The notes under the pieces are model-generated. The model saw nothing but the letters and a program-made list of their open reading frames with translations, was not told the DNA's origin and ran no database searches. A stretch of 64,000 nt of DNA from Methylophaga marina (lineage in GTDB: Bacteria > Pseudomonadota > Gammaproteobacteria > Nitrosococcales > Methylophagaceae), in contig NZ_AP027741.1 in assembly GCF_030296755.1 (NCBI RefSeq), forward strand, positions 1,364,001 through 1,428,000, in the 5' to 3' direction. Below are positions 48,727 to 57,331 of the stretch, piece by piece. Position numbers and translations under genes: made by a program. Numbering within the stretch: position 1 is the stretch's first letter; every line of letters starts with the position of its first letter.

Positions 48727-50040
48727 ATGAGTTTGTTTAAACGTGATTTCGGCTTAATTACCAGCGGCGTAATTTTAGGTGCCACCCTCGTATTTGGCCA
48801 AATGGTTTTTGCTGACAGGGAAGCCACTAAACCCGATCTACCTCTTGAAGACTTGCGAACTTTTTCTGAGATTTTTGGCAGAATAAAAAGCAGTTATGTA
48901 GAGCCAGTAGAAGATAAACAATTATTAGAAAATGCCATTCGCGGCATGCTTTCTGGTCTGGATCCACACTCGACATACTTGGATAAAGATCAGTTCAAAG
49001 AGTTACGTGAAGGCACCTCTGGCGAGTTCGGTGGTTTAGGTATCGAAGTCAGTATGGAAGATGGCTTTGTCAAAGTAGTGACACCTATTGATGATACCCC
49101 TGCAGCTAAAGCCGGTATCAAGCCAGGTGATTTAATTATTCGTCTTGATGATACGCCAGTTAAAGGAATGACACTGAACGATGCCGTTGACATCATGCGC
49201 GGCAAACCTGGTACGGATCTGATGCTAACCGTCATTCGTGAAGGCGAAGATACACCGCTAAAAATTAATATCACTCGTGCCATTATCAAAGTGGAGAGTG
49301 TTAAGAAAAGAATGTTGGAACCCGGTTATGCCTATGTTCGGATTTCTACCTTCCAGTCTCGAACGGGTGAAAGCTTAAGAGAAGCTATTTCTGACCTGAA
49401 AAAAGAAAATAATGGCGCCTTAAACGGACTGGTTCTGGATTTACGTAACAATCCAGGTGGCGTACTAGATGCCGCCGTTGAAGTTTCTGATGCTTTCATA
49501 GAAAAAGGCCTTATTGTTTATACCGAAGGTCGTATTGCAGACTCAGATCAGAAATTCCATGCGACGCCAGACGATATGTTGAAAAGCGCGCCACTCGTTG
49601 TCTTAGTCAACGGTGGCTCTGCTTCCGCTTCTGAGATTGTGGCTGGTGCCTTACAGGATCATGACCGTGCCGTCATTATGGGAACAAAAACCTTCGGTAA
49701 AGGCTCTGTCCAAACAGTGATGCCTCTTACCAATGACACAGCTGTGAAGATGACGACTGCTCGCTATTACACGCCATCAGGTCGCTCAATTCAAGCAGAA
49801 GGTATTGTGCCTGATATTGAGCTTAAACCCGTGCATATTTCAGCCATCGAAGATGCAGAGTTTACGCCTCTTCGTGAGCGTGATTTGGCACATCATCTTA
49901 TGAATGGTGATGAAGAAGAAGAGACCGATGCAAAACAGAACCAGGCTGATAAAGAGAAAGAGCAGCCGCTAGAAGTCTCTGATTATGCTTTATCTCAAGC
50001 ACTTAATTTGTTGAAGGGAATGACCATCCTTAAAAAATAA
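48727..50040 (+). CDS. Carboxy-terminal processing peptidase (S41)
   Basis: 437 residues: N-terminal signal anchor (GLITSGVILGATLVF), PDZ domain (about 95-185), and S41 peptidase core with the catalytic Ser298 in NGGSASASEI and Lys325 in TFGKGSVQ. A PDZ-gated serine protease of the CtpA group in the periplasm; it trims or degrades envelope proteins. The C-terminus is rich in charged residues. The order gpmI-envC-ctpA is common in gammaproteobacteria. Ribosome site AAGGAAG before the ATG. Confidence 0.95.
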   Translation: MSLFKRDFGLITSGVILGATLVFGQMVFADREATKPDLPLEDLRTFSEIFGRIKSSYVEPVEDKQLLENAIRGMLSGLDPHSTYLDKDQFKELREGTSGEFGGLGIEVSMEDGFVKVVTPIDDTPAAKAGIKPGDLIIRLDDTPVKGMTLNDAVDIMRGKPGTDLMLTVIREGEDTPLKINITRAIIKVESVKKRMLEPGYAYVRISTFQSRTGESLREAISDLKKENNGALNGLVLDLRNNPGGVLDAAVEVSDAFIEKGLIVYTEGRIADSDQKFHATPDDMLKSAPLVVLVNGGSASASEIVAGALQDHDRAVIMGTKTFGKGSVQTVMPLTNDTAVKMTTARYYTPSGRSIQAEGIVPDIELKPVHISAIEDAEFTPLRERDLAHHLMNGDEEEETDAKQNQADKEKEQPLEVSDYALSQALNLLKGMTILKK

Positions 50041-50050
50041 AGGATAGCTT

Positions 50051-50605
50051 ATGTCTACTGTATTGATACCTCTCGCCGAGGGTTTTGAAGAGATTGAAGC
50101 GGTTACCGTTATCGATCTACTGAGAAGAGCAGAGATCAATGTAGTAACGGCTAGCCTTAGCCAGCGACATCAGGTTACAGGCAGTAGACAGATTGTTCTG
50201 TTTGCTGACCATTTACTTGAGGATATGGTTAACGCTGATTTTGACATGATTGTTTTGCCGGGCGGACAGCCCGGCACAAACAATCTTAATCAAGACTCCC
50301 GTATTTCAGTGTTATTACAAAAGCAGTTAAATGCTAATAAACACATCGCTGCCATTTGTGCTGCTCCGCTGGTACTAGCTCATGCTAAAATTCTCAATCA
50401 GCATAAAGCCACTTGCTATCCGGGAGCAATAAAGCAAGAAGATTGGCCTGAAATCTCACTTTCCGATGAGTCTGTTATCGTCGATGACAGAATAATTACT
50501 TCAAAAGGACCTGGTACAGCGATGGATTTTGCCTTAACCCTTATTGAAGTTATGACAAACCATCAAACTCGACATACCGTTGAACAAGATTTGGTAAGAA
50601 AGTAA
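50051..50605 (+). CDS. DJ-1/YajL family protein
   Basis: 184 residues with PLAEGFEEIEAVT, the nucleophile-elbow Cys103 in AAICAAPLVLA, and TSKGPGTAMDFALTLIE at the C-terminus. Similar to YajL/ThiJ and human DJ-1. Roles proposed include repair of glycated or oxidised proteins and stress protection. It starts ten bases after the ctpA stop, likely in one operon with the next gene (5-base gap). Confidence 0.93.
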   Translation: MSTVLIPLAEGFEEIEAVTVIDLLRRAEINVVTASLSQRHQVTGSRQIVLFADHLLEDMVNADFDMIVLPGGQPGTNNLNQDSRISVLLQKQLNANKHIAAICAAPLVLAHAKILNQHKATCYPGAIKQEDWPEISLSDESVIVDDRIITSKGPGTAMDFALTLIEVMTNHQTRHTVEQDLVRK

Positions 50606-50610
50606 AACCT

Positions 50611-51408
50611 ATGGCCTTACTTACAGCTAACGATTTGTCTATTCTTCTGGTTGAACCATCAGCCATGCAGCTCAAACTGATTATGCGTCATCTGCATGAA
50701 GAGGGTGTGCATAAAATTGATGGTGTCAGCAGCGGTAAAGAAGCATTAGACTTTATTGATAAATATCCGCCAGATCTGGTCATTACCGCCATGTATTTAC
50801 CGGATATGACTGCCAATGAGCTTATAGAGACCGTTATACACAAACACCCTCAACTGAATATGTCCTATATGCTGATCTCAAGTGAAAAAGGGCATGCGGC
50901 ACTTGAACCCGTTAGGCAAGCTGGTGTGATTGCCATTCTACCTAAACCCTTCGATCATAAAGATCTACAACGTGCTATCAGAGCCACACTCGATATCATT
51001 GATCCGGAAGAGATTACTCTTGAAAGCTATGATGTGAGTGAACTCAGTTTGTTGGTGGTAGATGACAGCCTGACATCGCGTAATCACATTATGCGTATTT
51101 TTAGTACGATGGGGATCTTACATATTGATGATGCCGAAAATGGCCGCAAAGCATTAGATAAGATCAATGAAAACCATTATGACCTCATTGTGACTGATTT
51201 GAATATGCCGGAAATGGATGGGCATGAATTAGTACAATACATCAGAAATGATATGGGTAATGACGCTATCCCCATCATGATACTCACCACCGAAAATAAT
51301 GAAGCACGATTAGGGCAGGTCGAGCAGGCCGGAGTCTCAGCCATTCTCAACAAACCTTTCGAGCCGCATACCATTCGCGAAATGTTATTCCGTTTACTTG
51401 ACTCATAA
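50611..51408 (+). CDS. Tandem receiver-domain protein (degenerate REC1 + canonical REC2)
   Basis: 265 residues, two CheY-like receiver domains and nothing else. REC1 (about 10-125): the acidic pocket reads VEPS where DD is expected, and the phosphoacceptor position is Ala60 (VITAMYLPDM), while Lys112 is kept (LPKPF). REC1 is therefore a pseudo-receiver. REC2 (about 145-260): DD at 151-152, Asp196 (VTDLNMPEMDG) and a Lys near 247 (LNKPF) are all present. No output domain is attached, so it probably acts by protein-protein interaction. No histidine kinase is nearby. Confidence 0.9.
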   Translation: MALLTANDLSILLVEPSAMQLKLIMRHLHEEGVHKIDGVSSGKEALDFIDKYPPDLVITAMYLPDMTANELIETVIHKHPQLNMSYMLISSEKGHAALEPVRQAGVIAILPKPFDHKDLQRAIRATLDIIDPEEITLESYDVSELSLLVVDDSLTSRNHIMRIFSTMGILHIDDAENGRKALDKINENHYDLIVTDLNMPEMDGHELVQYIRNDMGNDAIPIMILTTENNEARLGQVEQAGVSAILNKPFEPHTIREMLFRLLDS

Positions 51409-51524
51409 AAGAATTTTGTCGCTACATTGCTTGATATCAAGCCTATCATCATAGTTCGTTTTTTTAGCTGATTACACTGTTCAGCTCTGTCTGATAAGAG
51501 GAATAACTTATTCGCACCCACCTA

Positions 51525-52445
51525 TTATAGCCAGTTGGTCGGTAAATTCTGATGCAAAAACTCCTGCAGAACCCTAACTTTTAATGTTTTAGCAAAACGA
51601 TCAGCGACACAAAAATAATAGTCTAATGGCTCAGGCTCACCATGAAGCTCTGTATGACTTCCCTCCTCAAATAAAGAAATAAGCCTGCCTTCCGCCACAT
51701 GTTGAGTCACAACAAAAGCGGCGATTCTAGCAATACCTCCTCCAGCGAGTGTGATATTAGCCAACATATCGATATCATCACAAACCATGGCTGTTCTCAC
51801 TTCAGGCTGAAAGCGTTGCCCATGCCGTAAAAATGACCAGCCTACAATTTTCTCATCAACAGGTATCTTAAATAACAAACATCTATGCTGACGTAATTCA
51901 GCGATGGAATCCGGTATACCGTTTTTATTCAGATACTCTGGCGACGCACAATAAACTAACGGAACCGTGGTTAGTCTGTTCGCCACCAGACTGTCATCTA
52001 ACTGCTCACGTATTCTGATGCTGACATCAATACCTTCCTGTCGATGATCGACATGTCTGTCACTGGCAATCAGCTCTATACTCAAATCCGGATATTGTTC
52101 ATAAAATATGGGGAGGAGGGGAGCGAGAACATGTCGTGCAAATGCAGCTGAGCAGGCTATTTTTAGTCTTCCAGACACCTTGCCTTCTACGTATGAAACG
52201 GCCTCAGCTGCCAACTCCATTTCCTGCAATAAACCCTTAACACGCTGGTAATACACCTCACCAGTATCGGTCAATGCCAGACTTCTTGTTGTTCTGGTCA
52301 ATAAACGTGTACCAAGAGATGACTCTAAGCGTGCAATATTTTGGCTGACCGCTGCGGCACTTATGCCAAGTCTTCTTGATGCCGCGGCAAGACTACCTAA
52401 CTCCACCGATCTGACAAAACTCTCAACGCCACGCATTGTGTCCAT
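51525..52445 (-). CDS. LysR-family transcriptional regulator
   Basis: 306 residues. N-terminal helix-turn-helix (SLAAASRRLGISAAAVSQNIARLE) and a substrate-binding domain from about 90 on (GRLKIACSAAFARHVLAPLLP). Resembles the AaeR/DmlR-type LysR group. The divergent DUF2798 gene and the T-N11-A palindrome between them suggest that this is its direct target. Confidence 0.93.
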   Translation of the reverse strand: MDTMRGVESFVRSVELGSLAAASRRLGISAAAVSQNIARLESSLGTRLLTRTTRSLALTDTGEVYYQRVKGLLQEMELAAEAVSYVEGKVSGRLKIACSAAFARHVLAPLLPIFYEQYPDLSIELIASDRHVDHRQEGIDVSIRIREQLDDSLVANRLTTVPLVYCASPEYLNKNGIPDSIAELRQHRCLLFKIPVDEKIVGWSFLRHGQRFQPEVRTAMVCDDIDMLANITLAGGGIARIAAFVVTQHVAEGRLISLFEEGSHTELHGEPEPLDYYFCVADRFAKTLKVRVLQEFLHQNLPTNWL

Positions 52446-52479
52446 TTGTACTTTACCAACAATAATAATGAAAAATTAA

Positions 52480-52492
52480 TAAGCTTAGCTTA
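52480..52492. promoter_or_regulatory. LysR-type T-N11-A operator candidate
   Basis: TAAGCTTAGCTTA is a perfect 6+6 dyad with one central base and fits the T-N11-A rule of LysR sites exactly. It lies in the 128-base gap between the divergent LysR gene and DUF2798 gene. Confidence 0.55.
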
Positions 52493-52573
52493 ACAGTAAA
52501 ATTAGTTTATATGGACTACAAACTTAACAATAGCAAGACTAAACTGCTCACATTGCTTAAGAGGAGTTAATTA

Positions 52574-52813
52574 ATGAATACAAAAAAATTACCCGTTAAA
52601 CTCACGTCGTATGTTTTTGCACTTTATATGGCAGGTATTATGGCCTTCTTAATGTGCTTAATTATTACTGGCGTTACTCAGGGCCTATCCTCACACTACA
52701 TCAGTGATGCCCTAAACGCATACAAAGTTGCCATGCCCGCCGCCTTTATTTGTATTCTTATTGTTAGACCTTTTGTGGCTTTTCTGGTGAAAAAAACCGT
52801 GCATATGGCCTAA
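52574..52813 (+). CDS. DUF2798 small membrane protein
   Basis: 79 residues with two membrane segments (about 12-33 and 52-70) and the PAAFICILIVRPFVAFLVKK pattern of DUF2798 proteins. AGAGGAG is a good ribosome site. Function unknown. Divergent from a LysR-family gene, a common arrangement for this family. Confidence 0.87.
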   Translation: MNTKKLPVKLTSYVFALYMAGIMAFLMCLIITGVTQGLSSHYISDALNAYKVAMPAAFICILIVRPFVAFLVKKTVHMA

Positions 52814-52833
52814 GTGTTCTCATACAGTGATAT

Positions 52834-52863
52834 CAAGCTCAACCATGTCTCTGGTTGAGCTTG
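52834..52863. terminator. Hairpin between DUF2798 and ligase genes
   Basis: A perfect 12-bp stem (CAAGCTCAACCA with TGGTTGAGCTTG) and six-base loop, between two convergent genes. No long T tract on either side, so termination may be partly factor-dependent. Confidence 0.6.
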
Positions 52864-52898
52864 TACTGCACTGAAAAAACTAAAAAAGTGAAACAGGT

Positions 52899-53765
52899 TT
52901 AATCCAGATCGGTCTCGCGAATACGCAAAAAGCGGGCAAACCGAGGCAATCCAGTTTTAGTAACCCCCTGATAACGATAGGTAATGACACTGCCGATGGG
53001 AGGTGGGTTAATACGGTCTTGATCTGATAAGCCGCTACCGATCGAAAAGACCCGGCCTTGCTTATTTTTAACACGTAATGCGCCTAACTGATTAGTGTAT
53101 TTACCTTTGCCTGGCAAATGCGCAATAACGGTGGCTTCAGCATCATCATATGGCTTGAGTTTTAATAAAGCCTGCGTTCTCCCACCGTGATGTTTAGCTG
53201 ACGCCAGATGTAAAATCAGACCTTCAGCACCGTGTTCTATCTTATCTTGTAACAGGTCTTGTAAAGCCGTTTTGTTTATCAGCCGATATTGTTTAACAGG
53301 TTTAATATGTGGCAGATTTAGTTTTGTGATTAAACTTGTGTAGTTTTGATAACGTTGTTCAAAAGGCAGTTCACGATCGGGCATATCAAACACCCGATAA
53401 CTCACTTTTCGCCAAGCTTCATCATCCGGTATTTGTGTTCTTATAATGCCACTGAGCCGTGCAAAGTCTTGATGTTTAGTCCACAACTCACCATCCAACC
53501 ATACATCGGGTAGGGAAGCAGTAAACCAGTCTGGGGCGTTGATAATATTGCCACTACGGGTCAGAAGTTGTTGACCTGTCCAGATAGCCCGTACACCATC
53601 GAACTTTTCACTGACGAGATAGGCAGATACTGGCTCAGTCCTCTCTGGCTTATAGACACTGGCCAGTTGCACGGGTGGCATAGTCTGAGCAGCATGAACT
53701 AGCCCATTAAGACTAAGCAGGGTGAAAATGAAAACAACAGTGATAGCACGCTGTATACGTGGCAT
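52899..53765 (-). CDS. Periplasmic ATP-dependent DNA ligase (LigE type)
   Basis: 288 residues with a signal peptide (about 1-26). Nucleotidyltransferase core: nucleophile Lys54 in SEKFDGVR, GELWTKHQDFARL, AEGLILHL and KLKPYDDAEATV; then a short OB fold, the minimal Lig E architecture. Lig E proteins seal nicks in duplex DNA and are exported; a role in extracellular DNA or natural uptake has been proposed. It follows the C1-cofactor operon by 70 bases on the same strand. Confidence 0.93.
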   Translation of the reverse strand: MPRIQRAITVVFIFTLLSLNGLVHAAQTMPPVQLASVYKPERTEPVSAYLVSEKFDGVRAIWTGQQLLTRSGNIINAPDWFTASLPDVWLDGELWTKHQDFARLSGIIRTQIPDDEAWRKVSYRVFDMPDRELPFEQRYQNYTSLITKLNLPHIKPVKQYRLINKTALQDLLQDKIEHGAEGLILHLASAKHHGGRTQALLKLKPYDDAEATVIAHLPGKGKYTNQLGALRVKNKQGRVFSIGSGLSDQDRINPPPIGSVITYRYQGVTKTGLPRFARFLRIRETDLD

Positions 53766-53835
53766 ATTTGCCTCCTTGCAAATTAATTAATAGTAATTGC
53801 CTCTGGCATCCTGCCAATAGACGTCTTGACTCGGT

Positions 53836-54522
53836 TTACTCTAACTCTGATGCGATTGTTTGAGCTAATGTCGCTGACAGTGATGCGTTTCTTCTGCGCT
53901 CAGGACACAGAGCACTACGGAATCCCAGATAGTCGGGTTTTAATGCGCGTAGGGTAGCAATATCCTCAATGCGTAAAGCACCTGCCAAGCCACATAAACT
54001 TTCTGCGTTTTTCACTATGTTTACAAACGCTGTCAACGCATCAATTGACCATAAATCCAATAAAGAGCGACCATTTTTTTCTGCGGTATCAACCATCACA
54101 CCGCTAAAACCTGCTTTTAGAACCTGTTCTATTACATCAGTTTCATAATTACGATCAGCAAATATCACAGCAATTACCGGCGTGGTGAGTTGTTTGATAA
54201 CTGGCGTTAATGCTTGTAAACAGTCCGCTTGTTCTTCACCTCCGAATAAGCCAATTTTGACATAATCCACGCCTGTTCCAACCATATTCATGATTGCCGG
54301 CTCAATGACATCAAACTGCATTGGCAAATCACCAATTGTCGCGCTGGTTAGACAACGTCCCGATACCGACTTAACAATATCTTCCACTATATCTACAGGC
54401 AAAGCGCCTAAGGCCCCTTTTGCCGGCTGTTTCATATCAAGAATATCTGGCAGACAGCCATTGAGGCTCTGAGCTTCTTCCAATGACTGTACACTGGCTA
54501 GCCATTTTGTATTATTCGACAT
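53836..54522 (-). CDS. (5-formylfuran-3-yl)methyl phosphate synthase (MfnB type)
   Basis: 228 residues. LASVQSLEEAQSL, DILDMKQPAKGALGALP and VDYVKIGLFGG are the MfnB (DUF556) motifs, with conserved Lys residues for the Schiff base. It makes the furan precursor of methanofuran from two glyceraldehyde-3-phosphate molecules. In methylotrophic proteobacteria methanofuran analogues serve formaldehyde oxidation. Overlaps the DUF447 gene by 11 bases. Confidence 0.92.
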   Translation of the reverse strand: MSNNTKWLASVQSLEEAQSLNGCLPDILDMKQPAKGALGALPVDIVEDIVKSVSGRCLTSATIGDLPMQFDVIEPAIMNMVGTGVDYVKIGLFGGEEQADCLQALTPVIKQLTTPVIAVIFADRNYETDVIEQVLKAGFSGVMVDTAEKNGRSLLDLWSIDALTAFVNIVKNAESLCGLAGALRIEDIATLRALKPDYLGFRSALCPERRRNASLSATLAQTIASELE

Positions 54523-55090
54523 TGATACCTGCTTCTCTCACCTTTTTCATTAACCAGCCCCACGCTTCCCACTCGCGTTCACCCGCTGTTTTTTCCATAC
54601 CGATGGTCAAATAGTCAATTTCATCGCGAATTTTTTGTTCTGGCAACATCGACAAACGGCTAACCAATATGGCGGCTTCAATGACGGCACTTTGTGCACG
54701 GTTATATCCACGAAATAAGCCATGTTGCTGTTCATGTACAACATCGCCATAAAAACAGGCGCGGGGATCATCGTCATCAACATTCTGGATAGCTATTTCT
54801 GTGTGGCTAAGTGCATTTGTTAAATAGAGACTATCTATCTTTTCACATGCTGAAGATGGCCATTGTCGGTGCCCGGTTAATGCTCCTGCAAACACGCGTA
54901 CATCATCCGTGTAGTTAATACTACATGAGCGATGACGCATTAAGTTATTGTAAGTTGTCGATGGTTTAAAAGGTTTTATTTGAAAGTAACCATTTACTTC
55001 ACTAACACCCATAGGCGCATGATGTGCTGTACCATCAGCATTTTTTGTCGTCACAATAACTTCATGAATTTTTGCGGTCAGCCGTACCAC
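54512..55090 (-). CDS. DUF447 family protein of the C1-cofactor cluster
   Basis: 192 residues. DUF447 proteins, found in methanogens and in methylotrophs with tetrahydromethanopterin genes, resemble flavin-reductase-like split barrels; here APMGVSEVNGYFQIKPFKPS is at the start. Function unproven. It starts at GTG overlapping the upstream stop (TAGTG) and ends inside the mfnB start, so translation is coupled with both. Confidence 0.85.
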   Translation of the reverse strand: MVRLTAKIHEVIVTTKNADGTAHHAPMGVSEVNGYFQIKPFKPSTTYNNLMRHRSCSINYTDDVRVFAGALTGHRQWPSSACEKIDSLYLTNALSHTEIAIQNVDDDDPRACFYGDVVHEQQHGLFRGYNRAQSAVIEAAILVSRLSMLPEQKIRDEIDYLTIGMEKTAGEREWEAWGWLMKKVREAGINVE

Positions 55091-56634
55091 TAGGATGCTC
55101 CTTTTTTATTTTTCTTAGGTTCAGCCGTACCACACGCCGTGCGAGTTTTTTTGACTTTTGGGGCATGCTCGTCACGGACGACTTTTTTCATACTCTCTCT
55201 TGGTGTATCGGTTTTATCTGCTGTACCGCAGGCACGATCTTTCTTGGTTTTTTTCATGGTGGTACCTTCCACCTTTTGCTCTGTTAAATCTTCTTCTGCC
55301 ACATCAACGGCACAACCCCATTGTAAATCTTCATCTTGGGTATAACGCTTACCTAACTGCCAGGCGACTTCGGCGCGGGCCAGTTCAACACCAAGATAAA
55401 ATGCATGGCCGGGATCATTCTCTACGTCTAGATGGGGATAGAATTCAAATGGATCAATATCCTGCACAATACCATCACGATTGAACATAAAAATGCCTTC
55501 TTTTGCGACTTTTATCCGGTAGTTCGGGTCTCGAATCGTGTCGGCCAAAGCATGAATTTCATCAGCAGTATCCGTAAACGGGTGTCGTTCGTGTGACACC
55601 AACAAGTCACCTGTAAAATCTCTTGGTAGACTATTATCCTGTTTGGCGGCAAACATCATTCGTCTCGCCACATCGGCTTCACGTATGGCCCGTCGTGCAT
55701 GCGAGCTAACTTCTGTTGCTAATACACAGTTAATATTTAACTCAGAAATCATGCCAAATAACATGGCATTGATTCCGGTAGTATCCGCGTCAGTTAACTC
55801 TGTCAGATTACCTACTCCCATCATGATCGGCGCATCAGGGTATTTCCGCCGTAATTCATGGTAACGAACAATTGAGGCCGTTAAACCAAAATGAATGGGA
55901 TCTAAAATCGGATCTGCCACCCACGGTTTACCAATTTTATCCATGGCTTCCATAGCTCGCTCCAGTGAGGCAAGGGAACCTGGCTCAGCAGGAACTAAAA
56001 TTGGGACGGCGTCTGTTTCTTTTGCCAGATCAATCGTTTTTTCAGTCAAACTTAATAAATAGTCAGCACCTGCTTTGGACGCACGCTGCAGGTCATGAAT
56101 CGAAAGTGAGTCCACACTCACTTTAAAACCATTATCATGTAATGCTGCAATAGCTTCTTCCATTAATGGAAATTTTTCTTCAGGTAAACAGCCAATATCA
56201 ATAACATCCGCCCCTTGGCTAGCATAATACCGGGCACGTTCTAACAGACTTTCAATAGAGCGTTCAGGAGCATCGACGATTTCGGCAAATATTTTGACAG
56301 CGTGGTGAGATAAATCTGGTTTTTTACGGGCTTTACCAAACTGCATTGGTAGATCTTTGATTTCATCTGGGCCACGCGTAATTTTAATACCCAGATCTTG
56401 GCTTAGTAGCTCGAGGTCTCCTCGACAGCGGCCTGGGACTATGATTTCATCAAACCCTTCAAAATCTTCAGGCTTGAGTCGTCTACCTATCATTTTATCT
56501 GTCATCAATGCTGCGACAGACACGCCTATCTGATGAACTCGATACTCAAAGGGGAGTGGCGCCATTTCTTCCAACACTTTATGCACACTGGGCTCAGCCA
56601 GTTTGCCTGTAAGAAATAATATCTTCCTCGCCAT
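55090..56634 (-). CDS. DUF6513 / dihydropteroate synthase-like protein of the C1-cofactor cluster
   Basis: 514 residues. N-terminal DUF6513 region (KILFLTGKLAEPSVHKVLEE) and a pterin-binding TIM-barrel-like DHPS domain (about 140-400: GADVIDIGCLPEEKF, FKVSVDSLSIHDL). Archaeal homologues are annotated as dihydropteroate-synthase-related and are linked to tetrahydromethanopterin synthesis; exact reaction not known to me. Unusual: a lysine-rich tail of about 65 residues with two ACGTA motifs. Lies between the flavoprotein and DUF447 genes. Confidence 0.87.
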   Translation of the reverse strand: MARKILFLTGKLAEPSVHKVLEEMAPLPFEYRVHQIGVSVAALMTDKMIGRRLKPEDFEGFDEIIVPGRCRGDLELLSQDLGIKITRGPDEIKDLPMQFGKARKKPDLSHHAVKIFAEIVDAPERSIESLLERARYYASQGADVIDIGCLPEEKFPLMEEAIAALHDNGFKVSVDSLSIHDLQRASKAGADYLLSLTEKTIDLAKETDAVPILVPAEPGSLASLERAMEAMDKIGKPWVADPILDPIHFGLTASIVRYHELRRKYPDAPIMMGVGNLTELTDADTTGINAMLFGMISELNINCVLATEVSSHARRAIREADVARRMMFAAKQDNSLPRDFTGDLLVSHERHPFTDTADEIHALADTIRDPNYRIKVAKEGIFMFNRDGIVQDIDPFEFYPHLDVENDPGHAFYLGVELARAEVAWQLGKRYTQDEDLQWGCAVDVAEEDLTEQKVEGTTMKKTKKDRACGTADKTDTPRESMKKVVRDEHAPKVKKTRTACGTAEPKKNKKGAS

Positions 56635-56642
56635 CAGAGGTA

Positions 56643-57191
56643 CTAACCGACCTCAGCCAGACGTTGCTTCAGTACATTGAATAATTCATCAGCATTATCT
56701 ACCACGGTTGTTGCCTCGAACTGTTTTAATGTAGCCGTATGTTGTAGATCTATCGCTCTGGGTGAAACATGCACAATTCTGTCTGGTGCAGGGGTATCTA
56801 TTTCTGGTTCAGAATCACAGGCGAGCACAATGCTTGGTATACGACATTTTCCTGCTTGGGCATATATATTCGTTACCAAAGTATCAGATAAGCCCATGAC
56901 CATCTTAGCAACGGTGTTAGACGTAGCTGGAGCTACAACAAGACTATGATAATCACCTCGATAAAATAAACCGACTGGCGGTGAGCTCGCCGCTCTATCA
57001 CGGTAGACTCGTCCCTCTGGTACGAATGATTTTGGATCATAGCCATACATCCTTACAACTTCTTCACCAGCTCGGCTGTAAAACAAGTCCACGTCATCTA
57101 ACTCATGGACAATTTCCAAACATTCTTTCAGATAATGTCCTGAGCCTGTAATAGCCCAAGCCAGACGTGGTTTTTCAGGCCTTGCTTGCAT
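56643..57191 (-). CDS. DmrB-like flavoprotein, dihydromethanopterin reductase (acceptor) type
   Basis: 182 residues of the archaeoflavoprotein/Rossmann flavoprotein group: AWAITGSGHYLKECLEI at the start and LVVAPATSNTVAKMVMGLSDTLVTN for FMN binding. DmrB of methylotrophs reduces dihydromethanopterin to tetrahydromethanopterin, the last step of cofactor synthesis. It is first in the four-gene C1-cofactor operon; eight bases separate it from the next gene. Alternative: another flavoprotein reductase, disfavoured by neighbours. Confidence 0.87.
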   Translation of the reverse strand: MQARPEKPRLAWAITGSGHYLKECLEIVHELDDVDLFYSRAGEEVVRMYGYDPKSFVPEGRVYRDRAASSPPVGLFYRGDYHSLVVAPATSNTVAKMVMGLSDTLVTNIYAQAGKCRIPSIVLACDSEPEIDTPAPDRIVHVSPRAIDLQHTATLKQFEATTVVDNADELFNVLKQRLAEVG

Positions 57192-57331
57192 TTTGTTTCT
57201 CTGTGAATAAGTTAAGACGTAAATTTTGCCAGACTAAGTACACTTAGTAAAAATAAGATAGGTTTTATAGGGTTTTTTACGTTAAAATCGATAACTCATT
57301 GTAATTTTGCGTCAGATTGGAGTCTTTGCGA

